DNA of 62,319 nt from Pseudomonadota bacterium (lineage in GTDB: Bacteria > Pseudomonadota > Alphaproteobacteria > Rhodobacterales > Rhodobacteraceae), in the NCBI GenBank assembly GCA_963205075.1, contig CAUJIU010000032.1, forward strand, positions 1 through 62,319, in the 5' to 3' direction. The notes beneath the pieces are model-generated. The model was given only the letters and a program-made list of their open reading frames with translations, was not told the DNA's origin and ran no database searches. Shown here in pieces: positions 51,354 to 61,757 of the stretch; position 1 is the first letter of the stretch; the number at the start of each line of letters is the position of its first letter. A program made the position numbers and the translations under genes.

Positions 51354-52370
51354 CTACCCGGTTGCGGCTGCGGCCAGGGTGGTATCGCGCACAACGATGC
51401 GCGACTGCATGGTGACGCCGCGGGGCGTGGCGGCGGGATCGGCCAGTTGCTCCAGCAAGAGTTCGACTGCGCAGCGGGCAAAGGCCTCCATGTCATCGCT
51501 GACCGCGGTCAGCGCGGGCACGCTGAACTGCGCCCGGACGCCATCCAGCGTCGCCACCTGCATGTCCTGGGGCACGCGCCGCCCGGCCTCGGCCAGCGCA
51601 TGCAGCGCCCCGGTCGCGAACGGGTCGAGCGGGACAAACACGGCGTTGACCTGCGGATGCGCGGCCAGCAGGCGCGACATGGCGGCGTGGCCACCCTTCT
51701 CCGCCCGCTTTTCATGCGCGGTGACCACCACCGGGGGCAGGCCGCGCTGCGCGACCCAGCGCTCATAGGCCAGCCGGGCATCGGTCGAATAGCTGCGCTG
51801 CTCCTCGGTCAGGATCAGGGCCGGACGGCAGGACCCGCCCAGGGCGAAATGATCGAGCAACCGGGTGGTGGCGTCGATCATGTCGGAATCCACGCACCAG
51901 CCCGCGCCCAGCGCACCCGGCTCGCGGCCGATGGTGACGAAGGGCACATGCCGCTTGCGCAGCGCCGCCAGAAACGGATCCGCCGTCTGCGGGTCAAGGA
52001 TGATCGCACCGTCGATGGCGATGTCCGAAAAGATGCCGGGCGCGGCATCCGGCGGGATCAGGATGGTGGCGTAGCCGCTGCGCAGCGCCGTGCGTGCCGC
52101 CGAACCGGCGACGGTCATGTAATAGGACAGCGCCCCCGCGCCGTCGGCAACCACGGCCGGCACCGAGTTGGCGATTGCCAGCAGCCGGGTGCGGGCGGTG
52201 CGCAGGCCACGCGCCATCATGTTGGGGCGATAGCCAAGCCGCTCGGCCGCATCCAGAACCCGCCGGGTCGTTTCCTCCTTGACGCGCCCCTGTCCGGTCA
52301 GGGCATGGGACACCGTGGTCTTGGAGACCCCGGCTTCGGCGGCCACATCGGCTATGGTCGGGCGCGACAT
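51354..52370 (-). CDS. LacI-family regulator of the amidohydrolase/nucleosidase operon
   Basis: Regulator of 338 residues. The helix-turn-helix TIADVAAEAGVSKTTVSHAL is textbook LacI, followed by the hinge RPNMMARGLRT and a sensor domain. GGAGG stands before the ATG. It diverges from the guanine-deaminase-like gene, where a 16-base palindrome with central CG overlaps the leader. It is convergent with the SDR gene at 50575, so it could also influence that operon, but its place and operator point to the rightward salvage operon. Confidence 0.87.
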   Translation of the reverse strand: MSRPTIADVAAEAGVSKTTVSHALTGQGRVKEETTRRVLDAAERLGYRPNMMARGLRTARTRLLAIANSVPAVVADGAGALSYYMTVAGSAARTALRSGYATILIPPDAAPGIFSDIAIDGAIILDPQTADPFLAALRKRHVPFVTIGREPGALGAGWCVDSDMIDATTRLLDHFALGGSCRPALILTEEQRSYSTDARLAYERWVAQRGLPPVVVTAHEKRAEKGGHAAMSRLLAAHPQVNAVFVPLDPFATGALHALAEAGRRVPQDMQVATLDGVRAQFSVPALTAVSDDMEAFARCAVELLLEQLADPAATPRGVTMQSRIVVRDTTLAAAATG

Positions 52371-52542
52371 CGATACCTCCGGCTGTGGCCGCCTCGCGCG
52401 GCGCTGACTGGAACGGACGCTTTGCAGGAACCAGTCACACCATCACCCCCCTGATTTCAAGGCCCGACCAGCCCGCGGGCCGCCGGGTGCAGGCCTGCGT
52501 CAACTGGCTCTTGACTCGACTCTAGCTCATGATCTAGCGTTT

Positions 52543-52558
52543 GCCAAATCGTTTTGGC
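52543..52558. promoter_or_regulatory. LacI-type operator of the salvage operon
   Basis: GCCAAATCGTTTTGGC is a palindrome with one mismatched pair and the central CG typical of LacI/GalR sites. A TTGACT lies at 52511-52516. The site is ten bases before the chosen start at 52569 and differs clearly from the TGTTCACGTGAACA site of the other LacI regulator. Confidence 0.65.
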
Positions 52559-52568
52559 TGGAATGCGA

Positions 52569-53924
52569 ATGACCAAGTCCAACCCTTTCGGGCGCAAAGC
52601 CCAGGCGCTGCGGGCACGGCTGATAAGTGCCATGCCCGGCGGCGGGCTGCTGCATGTCCGTGACGGCGTGGTCGAGACCGATGCGGGCGGCAGGATCGTC
52701 TGGGTGGGCGCCCATGCGGACTATACGGGCGCCGCCACGGTGGTCGATCTGCGGCCGCTGGTGGTGATGCCCGGACTGGTGGATACCCACGCGCATCTGC
52801 CGCAGATGCCGATCACTGGTCTTGGCGGCGGCAGCCGGCTGCTCGACTGGCTGGAAACCACGATGAAGCCCGCAGAACGCGCCTTTTCGGGGCCCGGCTG
52901 CGGCCCGGCGGCGACCTCCTATTACTCGGTCTTTGCCGCGGTCGGCACCACGACGGTCATGCTCTACAGCTCGGTCGATGCCGATGCGACCGATGCCGCC
53001 TTCGCGGCCGCCGAAACCCATGGGCTGCGCATCGTGCTTGGCCAGTGCCTGATGGACCGGATGCGCTACGACGACGCGCCGGAAGCCGGCATCACCGAGC
53101 GGCGCCTGGCCGAATCCGAGGTGCTCTGCCGGCGCTGGCACGGGGCCGACGAGGGCCGGATCAGCTACGCCTTCACCCCGCGCTTCGCCCTGAGCTGCTC
53201 GCCGGTGATGCTGCGCGAATCAGCGCGGCTGGCGCGCGATCTGGGCGCCTACTGGCAAACCCATGTCGCCGAAGACCCCCACGAGATCGAGGCCGCGCAA
53301 ACCCTGTTTCCCGCTGCGCTGGACTATCTGGATGTCTACGATCAGGCGGGCGGGCTGGGGCCGAAGGCGGTCTTTGCGCATGGCGTGCACATGTCGGACC
53401 GGGCGCTGCGCCGCCTGATCGAGACCGGCAGCCATATTGCCCATTGCCCGTCCAACATCTTTGGCGGCGGCGGGATCATGGATCTGGGCCGCTATCTGGA
53501 CATGGGCGTTTCGGTGGGGCTGGCGACCGATGTCGGTGGCTGCACCGATCCGTCGATGTTCAAGGCGATGGAGCTGGGCTGGCAGGCTCAGGCCGCGCGG
53601 GGCAAGCTGACCGGCGAGACCCGGCTGGTCAAGGATCCGGTGCGCTGGCTGCATCTGGCAACGCTGGGCGGCGCGCAGGTGCTGGGCCAGCAAGGCCGGA
53701 TCGGCTCGCTCGAGGTTGGCAAGGATGCCGACCTGATCGCCGTCGATACCAGCCTGCTGACCGTCCTGCCGCTGGCCGAGGTCGAAGACCCGGTGACACT
53801 TCTCGAACTGATGATGTTCCGGAGCCGTCCGGACATGGTGCGCGCCGCATGGGTGCGTGGCCGGCGCCTGGCGGGCCCGGGGCTATTCGACACCAGACTG
53901 AAGTTTGATCCCATCGCCGCATGA
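52569..53924 (+). CDS. Guanine deaminase-like amidohydrolase
   Basis: Metal-dependent amidohydrolase of 451 residues. Metal ligands are readable as the HxH of VDTHAHLPQ, a histidine in YWQTHVAED, a histidine in VFAHGVHMSD, and the aspartate of LATDVGGCTDPSM. THAHLPQ and ATDVGG are characteristic of guanine deaminase within the TrzN/AtzA superfamily; other aminopurines or triazine-like rings remain possible. ATG codons at 52563 and 52569 and a TTG at 52554 are in frame; 52569 has the best-placed weak site. It leads an operon with an importer and a nucleoside hydrolase. Confidence 0.8.
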   Translation: MTKSNPFGRKAQALRARLISAMPGGGLLHVRDGVVETDAGGRIVWVGAHADYTGAATVVDLRPLVVMPGLVDTHAHLPQMPITGLGGGSRLLDWLETTMKPAERAFSGPGCGPAATSYYSVFAAVGTTTVMLYSSVDADATDAAFAAAETHGLRIVLGQCLMDRMRYDDAPEAGITERRLAESEVLCRRWHGADEGRISYAFTPRFALSCSPVMLRESARLARDLGAYWQTHVAEDPHEIEAAQTLFPAALDYLDVYDQAGGLGPKAVFAHGVHMSDRALRRLIETGSHIAHCPSNIFGGGGIMDLGRYLDMGVSVGLATDVGGCTDPSMFKAMELGWQAQAARGKLTGETRLVKDPVRWLHLATLGGAQVLGQQGRIGSLEVGKDADLIAVDTSLLTVLPLAEVEDPVTLLELMMFRSRPDMVRAAWVRGRRLAGPGLFDTRLKFDPIAA

Positions 53925-53950
53925 TGCGGCCCCAAACAATGGAGACTTCC

Positions 53951-54967
53951 ATGACTTCGATGAACAGACGCAACGTGCTGAAAGGTTTCGCGGCTTGCTC
54001 GACGCTGGGTTCCACCGCCGCCCTGTGGCCGAACATGGCGCTGGCGGGTGATGCGGTGGCGATCCAGCTGTCGTGGATCCCGGCGGTCGAGTTTGCCGGT
54101 GAATCGCTGGCCCTGCATCAGGGCTTCTACAGCGACGAAGGGCTGGATATGGACCTGCGCCCCGGCGGCCCCGATGTCGATCCGACCTCGCTGACCGTCG
54201 CCAAGCAGGTGCTGATCGGCCTCAATGACGTGATGTATGCTGCACTGGCCTTCGGCAACGGCGCCCCGATCAAGGTCATCGCCACCACCTACCAGAAGAA
54301 CCCGACCGCCATCGCGTCGCTGGCGGCCGCGCCGATCCTGACGCCGCAGGACATGGTCGGCAAACGCATCGGCGTGCAATCGGGCGCCGAGTCGGCCATC
54401 GAGGCCATGCTGCTCCTGAACGCGGTCGACCCGGCCTCGGTCACGATGGTGCCGGTCGGCTACGATCCGGCGCCGCTGGCGGCCGGCGAAGTGGACGGAT
54501 TCCTCTCGTTCATCACCAACCAGCCGGTGGCGCTGAAGGTGCAGGGGATCGAGACGGCAACGATGCTGCTGGCGGATTACGGCGTGTCCCAGGCCACGGA
54601 TGTCTTCATGGTCCATGTCGACACGTTGAATGATCCCGCCGAGCGCGCCAGACTGGTCCGGACCATGCGGGCCACCGTCCGGGGCTGGCAGATGGCGACC
54701 GAGGACCTGCAGGCCGGGGTCGATGCCGTGATGGCGGATTACGGTGTCGAATTCGAGCTGGACGCCGCGGCGCAGCTGCTGTCGGCCGAAGCACAGGTGC
54801 CGCTGATCGCGACCGAGGAAACCACGGCCAACGGCCTTCTGACGTTCAGCGAGGAAATGATCGCCGCCAACATCGCCACGCTGGCGCAACTGGGCGTCAC
54901 CGCGACGCGGGACCTGTTCGACACCGAACTGATGAAAGAGGTCTTCAATGGCGCAAGCCGCCTCTGA
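53951..54967 (+). CDS. NMT1/ThiY-type ABC substrate-binding protein with Tat signal
   Basis: Binding protein of 338 residues. A twin-arginine signal, [16 protein letters not shown], suggests export in folded form, with cleavage near ALA-GD. The mature part, [30 protein letters not shown], is typical of the NMT1 family that binds hydroxymethylpyrimidine, riboflavin, nitrate, taurine and similar small molecules. [14 protein letters not shown] is the ligand-side loop. GGAG stands six bases before the ATG. The gene overlaps the ATPase gene by 20 bases. From its operon, a nucleobase or nucleoside-like ligand is likely. Confidence 0.85.
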   Translation: MTSMNRRNVLKGFAACSTLGSTAALWPNMALAGDAVAIQLSWIPAVEFAGESLALHQGFYSDEGLDMDLRPGGPDVDPTSLTVAKQVLIGLNDVMYAALAFGNGAPIKVIATTYQKNPTAIASLAAAPILTPQDMVGKRIGVQSGAESAIEAMLLLNAVDPASVTMVPVGYDPAPLAAGEVDGFLSFITNQPVALKVQGIETATMLLADYGVSQATDVFMVHVDTLNDPAERARLVRTMRATVRGWQMATEDLQAGVDAVMADYGVEFELDAAAQLLSAEAQVPLIATEETTANGLLTFSEEMIAANIATLAQLGVTATRDLFDTELMKEVFNGASRL

Positions 54968-55733
54968 TACCGGCGCTGCCGGGGGCATAGACCTGCGCAA
55001 TGTCAGCCGCAGGTTTGGGTCGGTCGTTGCCCTGGACGAGGTCTCGTTCGAGGTGGCAAAGGGCGAGTTCGTCGCCCTGATCGGCCCTTCGGGCTGCGGC
55101 AAGTCGACCATCTTGCGCATTCTCGCCGATCTGGAGCACCCGACCAGCGGCGAGGTGCGCATCGATGGCCGGCCACCCGCGCAGCTGCGGCGCGAAAACG
55201 GTCTGGGGGTCGCCTTTCAGCAGGCGGCCCTGCTGCCCTGGCGGTCCGTGGCGCAGAATATCGTGCTGCCGCTGGAGGTTGCCGGCCAGACCATCGACCG
55301 CAAGGCCGTGCTCGACCTGATCGCGCTTGTGGGCCTTGCCGGCTTCGAGGAGGCGCGCCCCGCCCAACTGAGCGGCGGCATGCAGATGCGCGTTTCGATC
55401 GCGCGGGCGCTGATCTCGGACCCGGAGGTCCTGCTGCTGGACGAGCCATTCGGCGCGCTGGACGATATCCTGCGCCGCCGCCTGAACTTCGAGATGCAGC
55501 GCATCTGGATGGAAAACCCGATGACGACGCTGCTGGTCACCCATTCGATCCCCGAAGCGGTGTTCCTGGCCGACCGGGTGATCGTGATGAGCGCCCGCCC
55601 GGGCCGCATCCACGCCATCGTCCCGATCGACCTGCCGCGCCCGCGCAAGCCAGAAGACCTGCGCAGCCCGAAGTTCCACCAGTTGTGCGATGAGTTGAGC
55701 GAACACCTGATGCAGGCCGAGGCAGCGGAATGA
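54948..55733 (+). CDS. ABC transporter ATP-binding protein (SsuB/TauB/ThiZ type)
   Basis: ATPase of 261 residues with Walker [11 protein letters not shown], signature [15 protein letters not shown], Walker [13 protein letters not shown] and [14 protein letters not shown]. This is the type paired with NMT1 binding proteins. AAAGAGG precedes the ATG, which lies inside the end of the binding-protein gene. The stop overlaps the permease start as ATGA. Confidence 0.88.
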   Translation: MAQAASDTGAAGGIDLRNVSRRFGSVVALDEVSFEVAKGEFVALIGPSGCGKSTILRILADLEHPTSGEVRIDGRPPAQLRRENGLGVAFQQAALLPWRSVAQNIVLPLEVAGQTIDRKAVLDLIALVGLAGFEEARPAQLSGGMQMRVSIARALISDPEVLLLDEPFGALDDILRRRLNFEMQRIWMENPMTTLLVTHSIPEAVFLADRVIVMSARPGRIHAIVPIDLPRPRKPEDLRSPKFHQLCDELSEHLMQAEAAE

Positions 55734-57337
55734 CCGCCGCGCTTCGCCCGTCATCGGCTGGCCCGGTGCTGACGACGGCCATTGGCCTGATCGTGCTGGT
55801 CGCGCTGTGGGAGATTGCCGCCCGCACCTATCTGGCCGACCTGCGCATCGTCCCGGCGCCGTCGCAGGTGGTCTTCAGCCTGTTTGCCAACTTCCCCGCC
55901 TATTCGCCGCATCTGCTGGCCACCGGCCATGCCGCGCTGCTGGGGTTTGTCTGGGGCAACGGCATCGCCATCGTGCTGGCGCTGATCGTCGTGCTGCTGC
56001 CGGTCATCGAGCCGGCCATCGCGCGGCTGGCGCTGGCGATCAACTGCCTGCCGATGCTGGTGATCTCGCCGATCATGCAGATATTCTTCACCGGGATCAC
56101 GCCGGTGGTGATCCTGTCGGCCATGTTCGTGCTGTTCACCACCTTCGTGGCGGTGCTGTTGGGGCTGCAACAGGTGGACCGGGCCATTCTGGAGGTGGTC
56201 CATGTCGCGGGCGGCAACCGGTTCGCGCAGCTGCGCCGCGTGCGCCTGATGGCCTGCCTGCCCAGCCTGGCCGGCGGTCTGGCCATTGCCGCGCCCGCCG
56301 CCGTGGCCGGGGCGATGGTGGGCGAATACATGGGCTCGACCCGCGGGCTGGGGATCGCGATGGTGCATGCGCAGGCCTCGTTCCAGGTGGACCGCACCTG
56401 GGCACTGGCGCTGATCGCGGCCACCATGGCGCTGGGCACCTTCGTGCTGGTGCAGGGGCTGGCATGGATTGCGACCCCCTGGGCCCGCGACCGGGCCGCG
56501 CAGATCCCCAGCATGATGGATGTGCGCCAGACGGTATCGGGGCTGCAGGCCAGCCTGACCCGGGTCGCCCTGGGGCTGGTGTCGCTGGCCGTGGTGCTGG
56601 GGGCATGGCTGGCGCTGGTCACCCTGCTCGGGCTCGACCCCTATTTCGCCAAGACGCCGGTCGATGTCTGGAACTTCGTGGTTTCAGGCCCGCAGGCCGC
56701 CGAGCATCGCGCCGCGCTGGCGTCGCCGCTGGCCGTCACCATCGGCCATGCGCTGATCGGGCTGGCGGCGGGCTTTGCCGCCGGTGTGGTCTTTGCCTGC
56801 GCCGCCAAGATGTGGCCGCGCATGGACCGGGCCTTTGCGCCCTACCGGGTGATGATCTCGGCGGTGCCGATGGCCGCGATGATCCCGCTGATCAGCATCG
56901 CCTTCGGACGCGGGATCGGGGCGGTCACCATGGTTGTGGCCCTGCTGACCTTCTTTCCGACGCTGATCAACGTCATGACCGGCCTCTCCGCCGCGCCGCA
57001 ACAGGCCAGCGACGTGGTGCGCGTGGCCGGTGGCACGCAGCGCCAGATCCTGTTCAAGGTGCTGCTGCCCTATTCGGTGCCGTGGCTGTTTGCCTCGCTG
57101 CGGATCGCGGCGCCCAATGCCATCGGCGCGGCGCTGGTGGCGGAATGGCTGATCACCGGCGATGGCATGGCCAAGTACATGCTGACCGTTCGCGGCGCGG
57201 GCAACTTCACCGCGACCTGGACTTCGGGCGTGCTGCTGATGGCGGTGTCCTTCCTGGCCTACATCCTGGTCTCGCTGATCGAAGAACGGGTCATGCGGCG
57301 GCGCAACGGCACCGCTGGCCGGCCGGCAGACGCGTAA
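55730..57337 (+). CDS. Fused double permease of the NMT1-type ABC importer
   Basis: Membrane protein of 535 residues, twice the usual length for SsuC/TauC permeases. Residues about 15-255 form one permease domain (its EAA-like loop is [20 protein letters not shown]). Residues about 280-525 form another ([20 protein letters not shown] as its loop). Each has about six membrane segments, and [13 protein letters not shown] and [12 protein letters not shown] occupy matching places. The fused form could make an asymmetric pore from one chain. It is coupled to the ATPase gene by ATGA and to the hydrolase gene by TAATG. Confidence 0.85.
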   Translation: MTAALRPSSAGPVLTTAIGLIVLVALWEIAARTYLADLRIVPAPSQVVFSLFANFPAYSPHLLATGHAALLGFVWGNGIAIVLALIVVLLPVIEPAIARLALAINCLPMLVISPIMQIFFTGITPVVILSAMFVLFTTFVAVLLGLQQVDRAILEVVHVAGGNRFAQLRRVRLMACLPSLAGGLAIAAPAAVAGAMVGEYMGSTRGLGIAMVHAQASFQVDRTWALALIAATMALGTFVLVQGLAWIATPWARDRAAQIPSMMDVRQTVSGLQASLTRVALGLVSLAVVLGAWLALVTLLGLDPYFAKTPVDVWNFVVSGPQAAEHRAALASPLAVTIGHALIGLAAGFAAGVVFACAAKMWPRMDRAFAPYRVMISAVPMAAMIPLISIAFGRGIGAVTMVVALLTFFPTLINVMTGLSAAPQQASDVVRVAGGTQRQILFKVLLPYSVPWLFASLRIAAPNAIGAALVAEWLITGDGMAKYMLTVRGAGNFTATWTSGVLLMAVSFLAYILVSLIEERVMRRRNGTAGRPADA

Positions 57338-58272
57338 TGCCGGTGCCGGACCTCATCCTGGACACCGATCCGGGCACCGATGATGCGCATGCCTTGTGCA
57401 TGGCGGCCCTGGCCGGCAGGCTGGCGGCAGTCACCACCGTGGCCGGCAATGTCGAGCTGGCCAAGACCACCGCCAACGCACTGTTCGTGCTGTCGGAGAT
57501 CGGGGCGGATGTCCCGGTCTTTGCCGGGGCGGCCGCGCCGCTGGCCCAGCCGTTCCACGGCGCGCCCGAGATCCACGGGGCCGATGGCCTTGGCCTCGTG
57601 CCGCGCGGGCCGGTGCGGCTGGCGGCCGCCCAGGGCCATGCGGCCGACGCCATCGTGTCGCTGGCGCGCGCGCGTCCGGGCGCGCTGACACTGGTTGCCC
57701 TTGGCCCGCTGACCAATCTGGCGCTGGCCCTGCACCGCGCGCCCGACCTGCCGGGCCTGTTTCGGCGGTGCGTGGTCATGGGCGGGGCGATCCGCGGCGC
57801 GGGCAACCATACGGCCTTTGCCGAGTTCAACATCGCATCGGACCCCGAGGCGGCAGAGATCGTCTTTTCCGGCTGGCCGGGCCTGACGCTGGTGCCGTGG
57901 GAGGCGGTGCTTGGCCTGCCCGTGGCCGAGGCCGAAGCCGAGGCGATGATCGGCGGACCGGGCCGCGCGGCCGGCCTGATCCGCCGCATCAACGAGGCGC
58001 ATCGCCGCAATGTCGGCTTTGCCGATGCCGGCGGGGCGGTGCTGTTTCCCGACCCGGCCGCGATGGCCGTGGCGCTTGACCCGGCCTGCATCGCCGAGCG
58101 GGCCAGCCACGCGATCCGGGTCGAGCTCGCGGCCGGTGAACGCCGCGGCGAAACCCGGGTCGATTGGCAGGACGCCGACATCGACGGCCCGAGGCTCGAG
58201 ATCGTCACCCGTCTGGACCCGGCCCGCACGCGAGGGCTGATCCGGCTGGACCGGCGCGGGGGCCAGACCTAA
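57337..58272 (+). CDS. Inosine/uridine-preferring nucleoside hydrolase
   Basis: Splits a nucleoside into base and ribose, 311 residues. The N-terminal LDTDPGTDDAHAL is the calcium-binding DxDxGxDD motif; LVALGPLTNLALAL and VVMGGAIRGAGNHT with AEFNIASDPEAAEIV are the other family signatures. No signal peptide is present. The TAATG overlap joins it to the permease gene. It fits salvage of imported nucleosides, the freed base then being open to the guanine-deaminase-like enzyme of the same operon. Confidence 0.88.
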   Translation: MPVPDLILDTDPGTDDAHALCMAALAGRLAAVTTVAGNVELAKTTANALFVLSEIGADVPVFAGAAAPLAQPFHGAPEIHGADGLGLVPRGPVRLAAAQGHAADAIVSLARARPGALTLVALGPLTNLALALHRAPDLPGLFRRCVVMGGAIRGAGNHTAFAEFNIASDPEAAEIVFSGWPGLTLVPWEAVLGLPVAEAEAEAMIGGPGRAAGLIRRINEAHRRNVGFADAGGAVLFPDPAAMAVALDPACIAERASHAIRVELAAGERRGETRVDWQDADIDGPRLEIVTRLDPARTRGLIRLDRRGGQT

Positions 58273-58328
58273 CGTGGCCGCCTGACCCGCAGCGCCAGAC
58301 CGCCAGTCCCCAATTGCAGAGAGAGCCC

Positions 58329-60800
58329 GTGACCGAACCCTTTCCCAAACATGCCCGCGTCATCGTCATCGGAGGCGGCGTCATCGGCACCTCGACCGCC
58401 TATCACCTCGCCCGGGCGGGCTGGTCCGACATCGTCATCCTCGAGCGGGACAAGCTGACTTCGGGCACCACCTGGCATGCGGCGGGGCTGATCGCCTCGG
58501 CCGGCATGGCGACCGAAACCCTGGCCTGGATCGCCCGATACACCCGCGAGCTGTATCAGGGGCTCGAGGCAGAAACCGGCATCGCGACCGGCTTTCATGC
58601 CTGCGGCCACCTGCATCTGGCCAGCACCGCCACCCGGCGCGAGGCGCAGCGGCGCGAGATGAACTTCACCCGCACGCTCGGGATGGAAAAGCACGAGGTC
58701 TCGCCCGCGGAGGTCGCGCGCATGTTTCCGCTGGTGGACACGACGGGGCTGCATTCGGCTGTCTGGTCGCCGCAGGACGGGCGCGCCAATCCGGTCGATG
58801 TGACCATGTCGCTGGCCGCCGGGGCGCGCCGGCGCGGGGTGCGCATCATCGAGGGCTGTCCGGTCACCGGATTCACCCTCAAGGGCCACCGGGTGACCGG
58901 CGTGATGACCGATCAGGGCCCGATCACCGCCGAGGCGGTGGTGCTGGCCACCGGCATGTGGTCGCGGCAGCTTGGCGCCAGCATCGGTGTCAGCGTGCCG
59001 CTTCAGGCCGCCGAGCACTACTACCTGCTGACCGAGCCGCTGACGGGCGTGCACCGCGACCTGCCCATCGTCGAAGACCCCGAAAGCTTTGCCTATGTGC
59101 GCGAGGAAGGCGGCGGGCTGCTGTTTGGCCTGTTTGAGCCCGAGGGGGCAAACTGGGCCCTGGACGGAGTGGCCGATGACGCGAGTTTTTCCACCCTGCC
59201 GCCCGACTGGGACCGGATGACCCCGCATCTGGAACATGCGTTCAAGCGCTTTCCGGTGATGAACACCGCCGGCATCCGCAGTTTCTTCTGCGGGCCGGAA
59301 AGCTTTACCCCCGATGGCGGGTTTCTGGTGGGCCAAAGCCCGGAGGTGGACGGGCTCTACCTGGCCACCGGCCTCAACTCGCTGGGCATCCTGTCAGCGG
59401 GCGGCGTCGGCGCGCTCTTGGCCGAAGAGATCATGACCGGCAATGCCAGCCAGGACATGACCGGCCTGGCCCCCGCCCGCATGGCCAGCCATCAGGGCAC
59501 CCGCCATTATCTGGGCGACCGCATCCCCGAGGCGCTTGGCTACATCTTTACCCATGCCAGCCGGCCCAACTGGAAGCACAAGACCGCCCGCAACGCCCGC
59601 CGCCTTGCCCTGCATGACCGCTACGCGGCGCAGGGGGCGTATTTCATGGCACTTTCGGGCTGGGAAATGCCGCTCTGGTTTGCCCCGGACCGGCCGGCGC
59701 CGAAGGTCGCCCATGAATTTGGCCGGCAGGACTGGTTCCACCTTTCCGCCGCCGAACACCGGGCGACGCGCACCGGGCTCGGCCTTTTTGACAAGAGCTT
59801 CATGGGCAAGTTCCTGGTGCAGGGACGCGACGCCGAGGCGGTGCTGAACCGGGTCAGCGCCAATTCGGTCTCGGTCCCGGTGGGGCACAACGTCTATACC
59901 CAATGGCTGAACACACAGGGCGGGATCGTGTCCGACCTGACCATCACCCGACTGGCCGGGGATGAATTCCTGCTGGTCACCGGAGACACCCTGCAACGGA
60001 TCACCCCAGCCTGGCTGCGGCGGCATACCGCTGACGGCGAATGCTGCACGGTGGCTGACGTGACCTCTGCCTACACGATCCTGTCGCTGCAGGGTCCGCA
60101 GTCGCGGCAGGCGCTGCAGGCGATCACCGGCGCCGATCTTTCGACCGCGGCCCTGCCCTTCCGCGCCTCGACCCATATCGAGATCGGCTACGCGCGGCTG
60201 CTCATGGTCCGCATCACCTATATGGGCGAGCTTGGCTACGAGCTCTACATCCCGACCGAGCAGAGCCTCGATGTCTACGACGCGCTGGTTGCGGGCATCG
60301 CCGCCCAGGGGCTGGCGGTTGCGCATTGCGGGCTGATGGCGCTCGACAGCCTGCGGCTGGAGAAGGGTTACCGCGATTTTGGCGTCGATATCGACAATAC
60401 CGATACGCCGCTGGAGGCCGGGCTGGGCTTTGTCGTGGACATGAGCAGGCCCGATTTCGTGGGCCGCGAGGCGCTGGCCGCCCAGAAGGCCGCCCAGAAG
60501 GCCGCGGGCCCCCTGACCCGCAGGCTGGTCTCGGTCAGGCTCGACGACCCCGAGCCGCTGCTGTTGGGCAACGAGCCGGTCTATCTCGGCGACCGCGCCA
60601 TCGGCCATGTCCGCGCCGGGGCCTATGGCCATTCGCTCGGGGCCTCGGTCGGGCTGGCGATGATCGAACACCCCGGCGGTATCACCGCCGGGTTTCTGGC
60701 CAGCTCTGCCTTTCGCATTCTGGTCAATGACCAGAGCGTCGGCGCCACCCTGTCGCTCGGCCCGTTCTACGACCCCAGAAGCGAACGGGTGCGCGGATGA
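58329..60800 (+). CDS. Dimethylglycine/sarcosine dehydrogenase-type flavoprotein with GcvT domain
   Basis: Protein of 823 residues. The N-terminal FAD domain opens with VIVIGGGVIGTSTAYHLA and has the covalent-FAD histidine pattern TTWHAAGL (H50). From about residue 430 the GcvT-like folate-binding domain follows, with LSLQGPQSRQAL, YMGELGYELYIP and GLMALDSLRLEKGYRDFG. Such enzymes oxidatively demethylate dimethylglycine, sarcosine or similar N-methyl compounds and pass the one-carbon unit to tetrahydrofolate. The start is GTG; the frame extends upstream through the nucleosidase gene and is not used. It may finish the demethylation begun by the genes at 32775-37863, far away in the window. Confidence 0.85.
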   Translation: MTEPFPKHARVIVIGGGVIGTSTAYHLARAGWSDIVILERDKLTSGTTWHAAGLIASAGMATETLAWIARYTRELYQGLEAETGIATGFHACGHLHLASTATRREAQRREMNFTRTLGMEKHEVSPAEVARMFPLVDTTGLHSAVWSPQDGRANPVDVTMSLAAGARRRGVRIIEGCPVTGFTLKGHRVTGVMTDQGPITAEAVVLATGMWSRQLGASIGVSVPLQAAEHYYLLTEPLTGVHRDLPIVEDPESFAYVREEGGGLLFGLFEPEGANWALDGVADDASFSTLPPDWDRMTPHLEHAFKRFPVMNTAGIRSFFCGPESFTPDGGFLVGQSPEVDGLYLATGLNSLGILSAGGVGALLAEEIMTGNASQDMTGLAPARMASHQGTRHYLGDRIPEALGYIFTHASRPNWKHKTARNARRLALHDRYAAQGAYFMALSGWEMPLWFAPDRPAPKVAHEFGRQDWFHLSAAEHRATRTGLGLFDKSFMGKFLVQGRDAEAVLNRVSANSVSVPVGHNVYTQWLNTQGGIVSDLTITRLAGDEFLLVTGDTLQRITPAWLRRHTADGECCTVADVTSAYTILSLQGPQSRQALQAITGADLSTAALPFRASTHIEIGYARLLMVRITYMGELGYELYIPTEQSLDVYDALVAGIAAQGLAVAHCGLMALDSLRLEKGYRDFGVDIDNTDTPLEAGLGFVVDMSRPDFVGREALAAQKAAQKAAGPLTRRLVSVRLDDPEPLLLGNEPVYLGDRAIGHVRAGAYGHSLGASVGLAMIEHPGGITAGFLASSAFRILVNDQSVGATLSLGPFYDPRSERVRG

Positions 60801-60854
60801 CGGCCCGCCAATGAACGATTTCCAACCTTTTCCCAACCCCAGGAGACTGCCATC

Positions 60855-61727
60855 ATGATCAGCCCCGAAGCACAGGCCCTGTTCGACGAGTTCCTCGCGT
60901 TCAGCCTCGAGCAGGAACCGTTTGAACTGGAGGCCGAGCGCGCCAGCTGCATCGGCATGGAAGAACGGACCGGCGTCCCCGCCGGCGTCCGGTACCAGAA
61001 TGACATCGTCGCCGGGGTTCCGGTGATCACCTGTATCCCGCCACAGGAAACTGCCGACTTCACCGCGGTATTCCTCCACGGCGGCGCATTTTGCCTGATG
61101 TCGGCCCAGACCCATTCCCGCATGGCCGGGCATCTGGCGCTGGCGATGGGGGCCCGGGTGGTGGTGCCGGACTACCGCCTCGCCCCCGAACATCCGTTCC
61201 CCGCGGGCCTGAACGACGCGCTGGCCGTGGTCATGGCGCAGCCAGGTCCGGTGGCCGTGCTGGGAGATTCGGCAGGCGGCACACTGACGGCAGGCTGTCT
61301 CCTGTCGTTGCGCGGCACCCCGCAGCAACCCTTTTCGGGCGTGATGATGTCGCCTTGCCTGGACCTCACCTATTCCCTGCCATCCATCAGGGAAAATGCC
61401 GGCAAGGACCTGATTCTGGATGCCGAGAGAATGCACTACTTTACCGAGATCTACATGGCGGGTCAGCCAGCGACAACGCCGCTGGCATCGCCGCACTTCG
61501 CCGACGTGTCGGGCCTGCCGCCGGTCCTGGTGCAGGCGGCGGGCCATGACTTGTTGCGTGATGACGCTCTGGTCTTTGTCGAGCGGGTCCAGAAATCGGG
61601 CGGCACGGCCGTTTTGCAGTTTTACCCCGAGATGCAGCACAGCTTCCAGTTCTATGCCGGCCGGATGCCCGAGGCGGATGCCGCCATCAAGGCCGCCGCC
61701 GATTTCATCCTGGCCCTGCGCAACTAG
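60855..61727 (+). CDS. Alpha/beta hydrolase of the hormone-sensitive lipase (esterase) family
   Basis: Esterase-type protein of 290 residues. The oxyanion motif is FLHGGAFCL, the nucleophile serine is in LGDSAGGTL, the acid in GHDLLRDDA and the histidine in EMQHSFQFY. No signal peptide is seen. It follows the dimethylglycine-dehydrogenase-type gene after 54 bases on the same strand. It may hydrolyse an ester of a methylated compound, but the substrate cannot be told. Confidence 0.83.
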   Translation: MISPEAQALFDEFLAFSLEQEPFELEAERASCIGMEERTGVPAGVRYQNDIVAGVPVITCIPPQETADFTAVFLHGGAFCLMSAQTHSRMAGHLALAMGARVVVPDYRLAPEHPFPAGLNDALAVVMAQPGPVAVLGDSAGGTLTAGCLLSLRGTPQQPFSGVMMSPCLDLTYSLPSIRENAGKDLILDAERMHYFTEIYMAGQPATTPLASPHFADVSGLPPVLVQAAGHDLLRDDALVFVERVQKSGGTAVLQFYPEMQHSFQFYAGRMPEADAAIKAAADFILALRN

Positions 61728-61757
61728 CGACCGCTGCGGCCGCATCCCGAACCGGCC

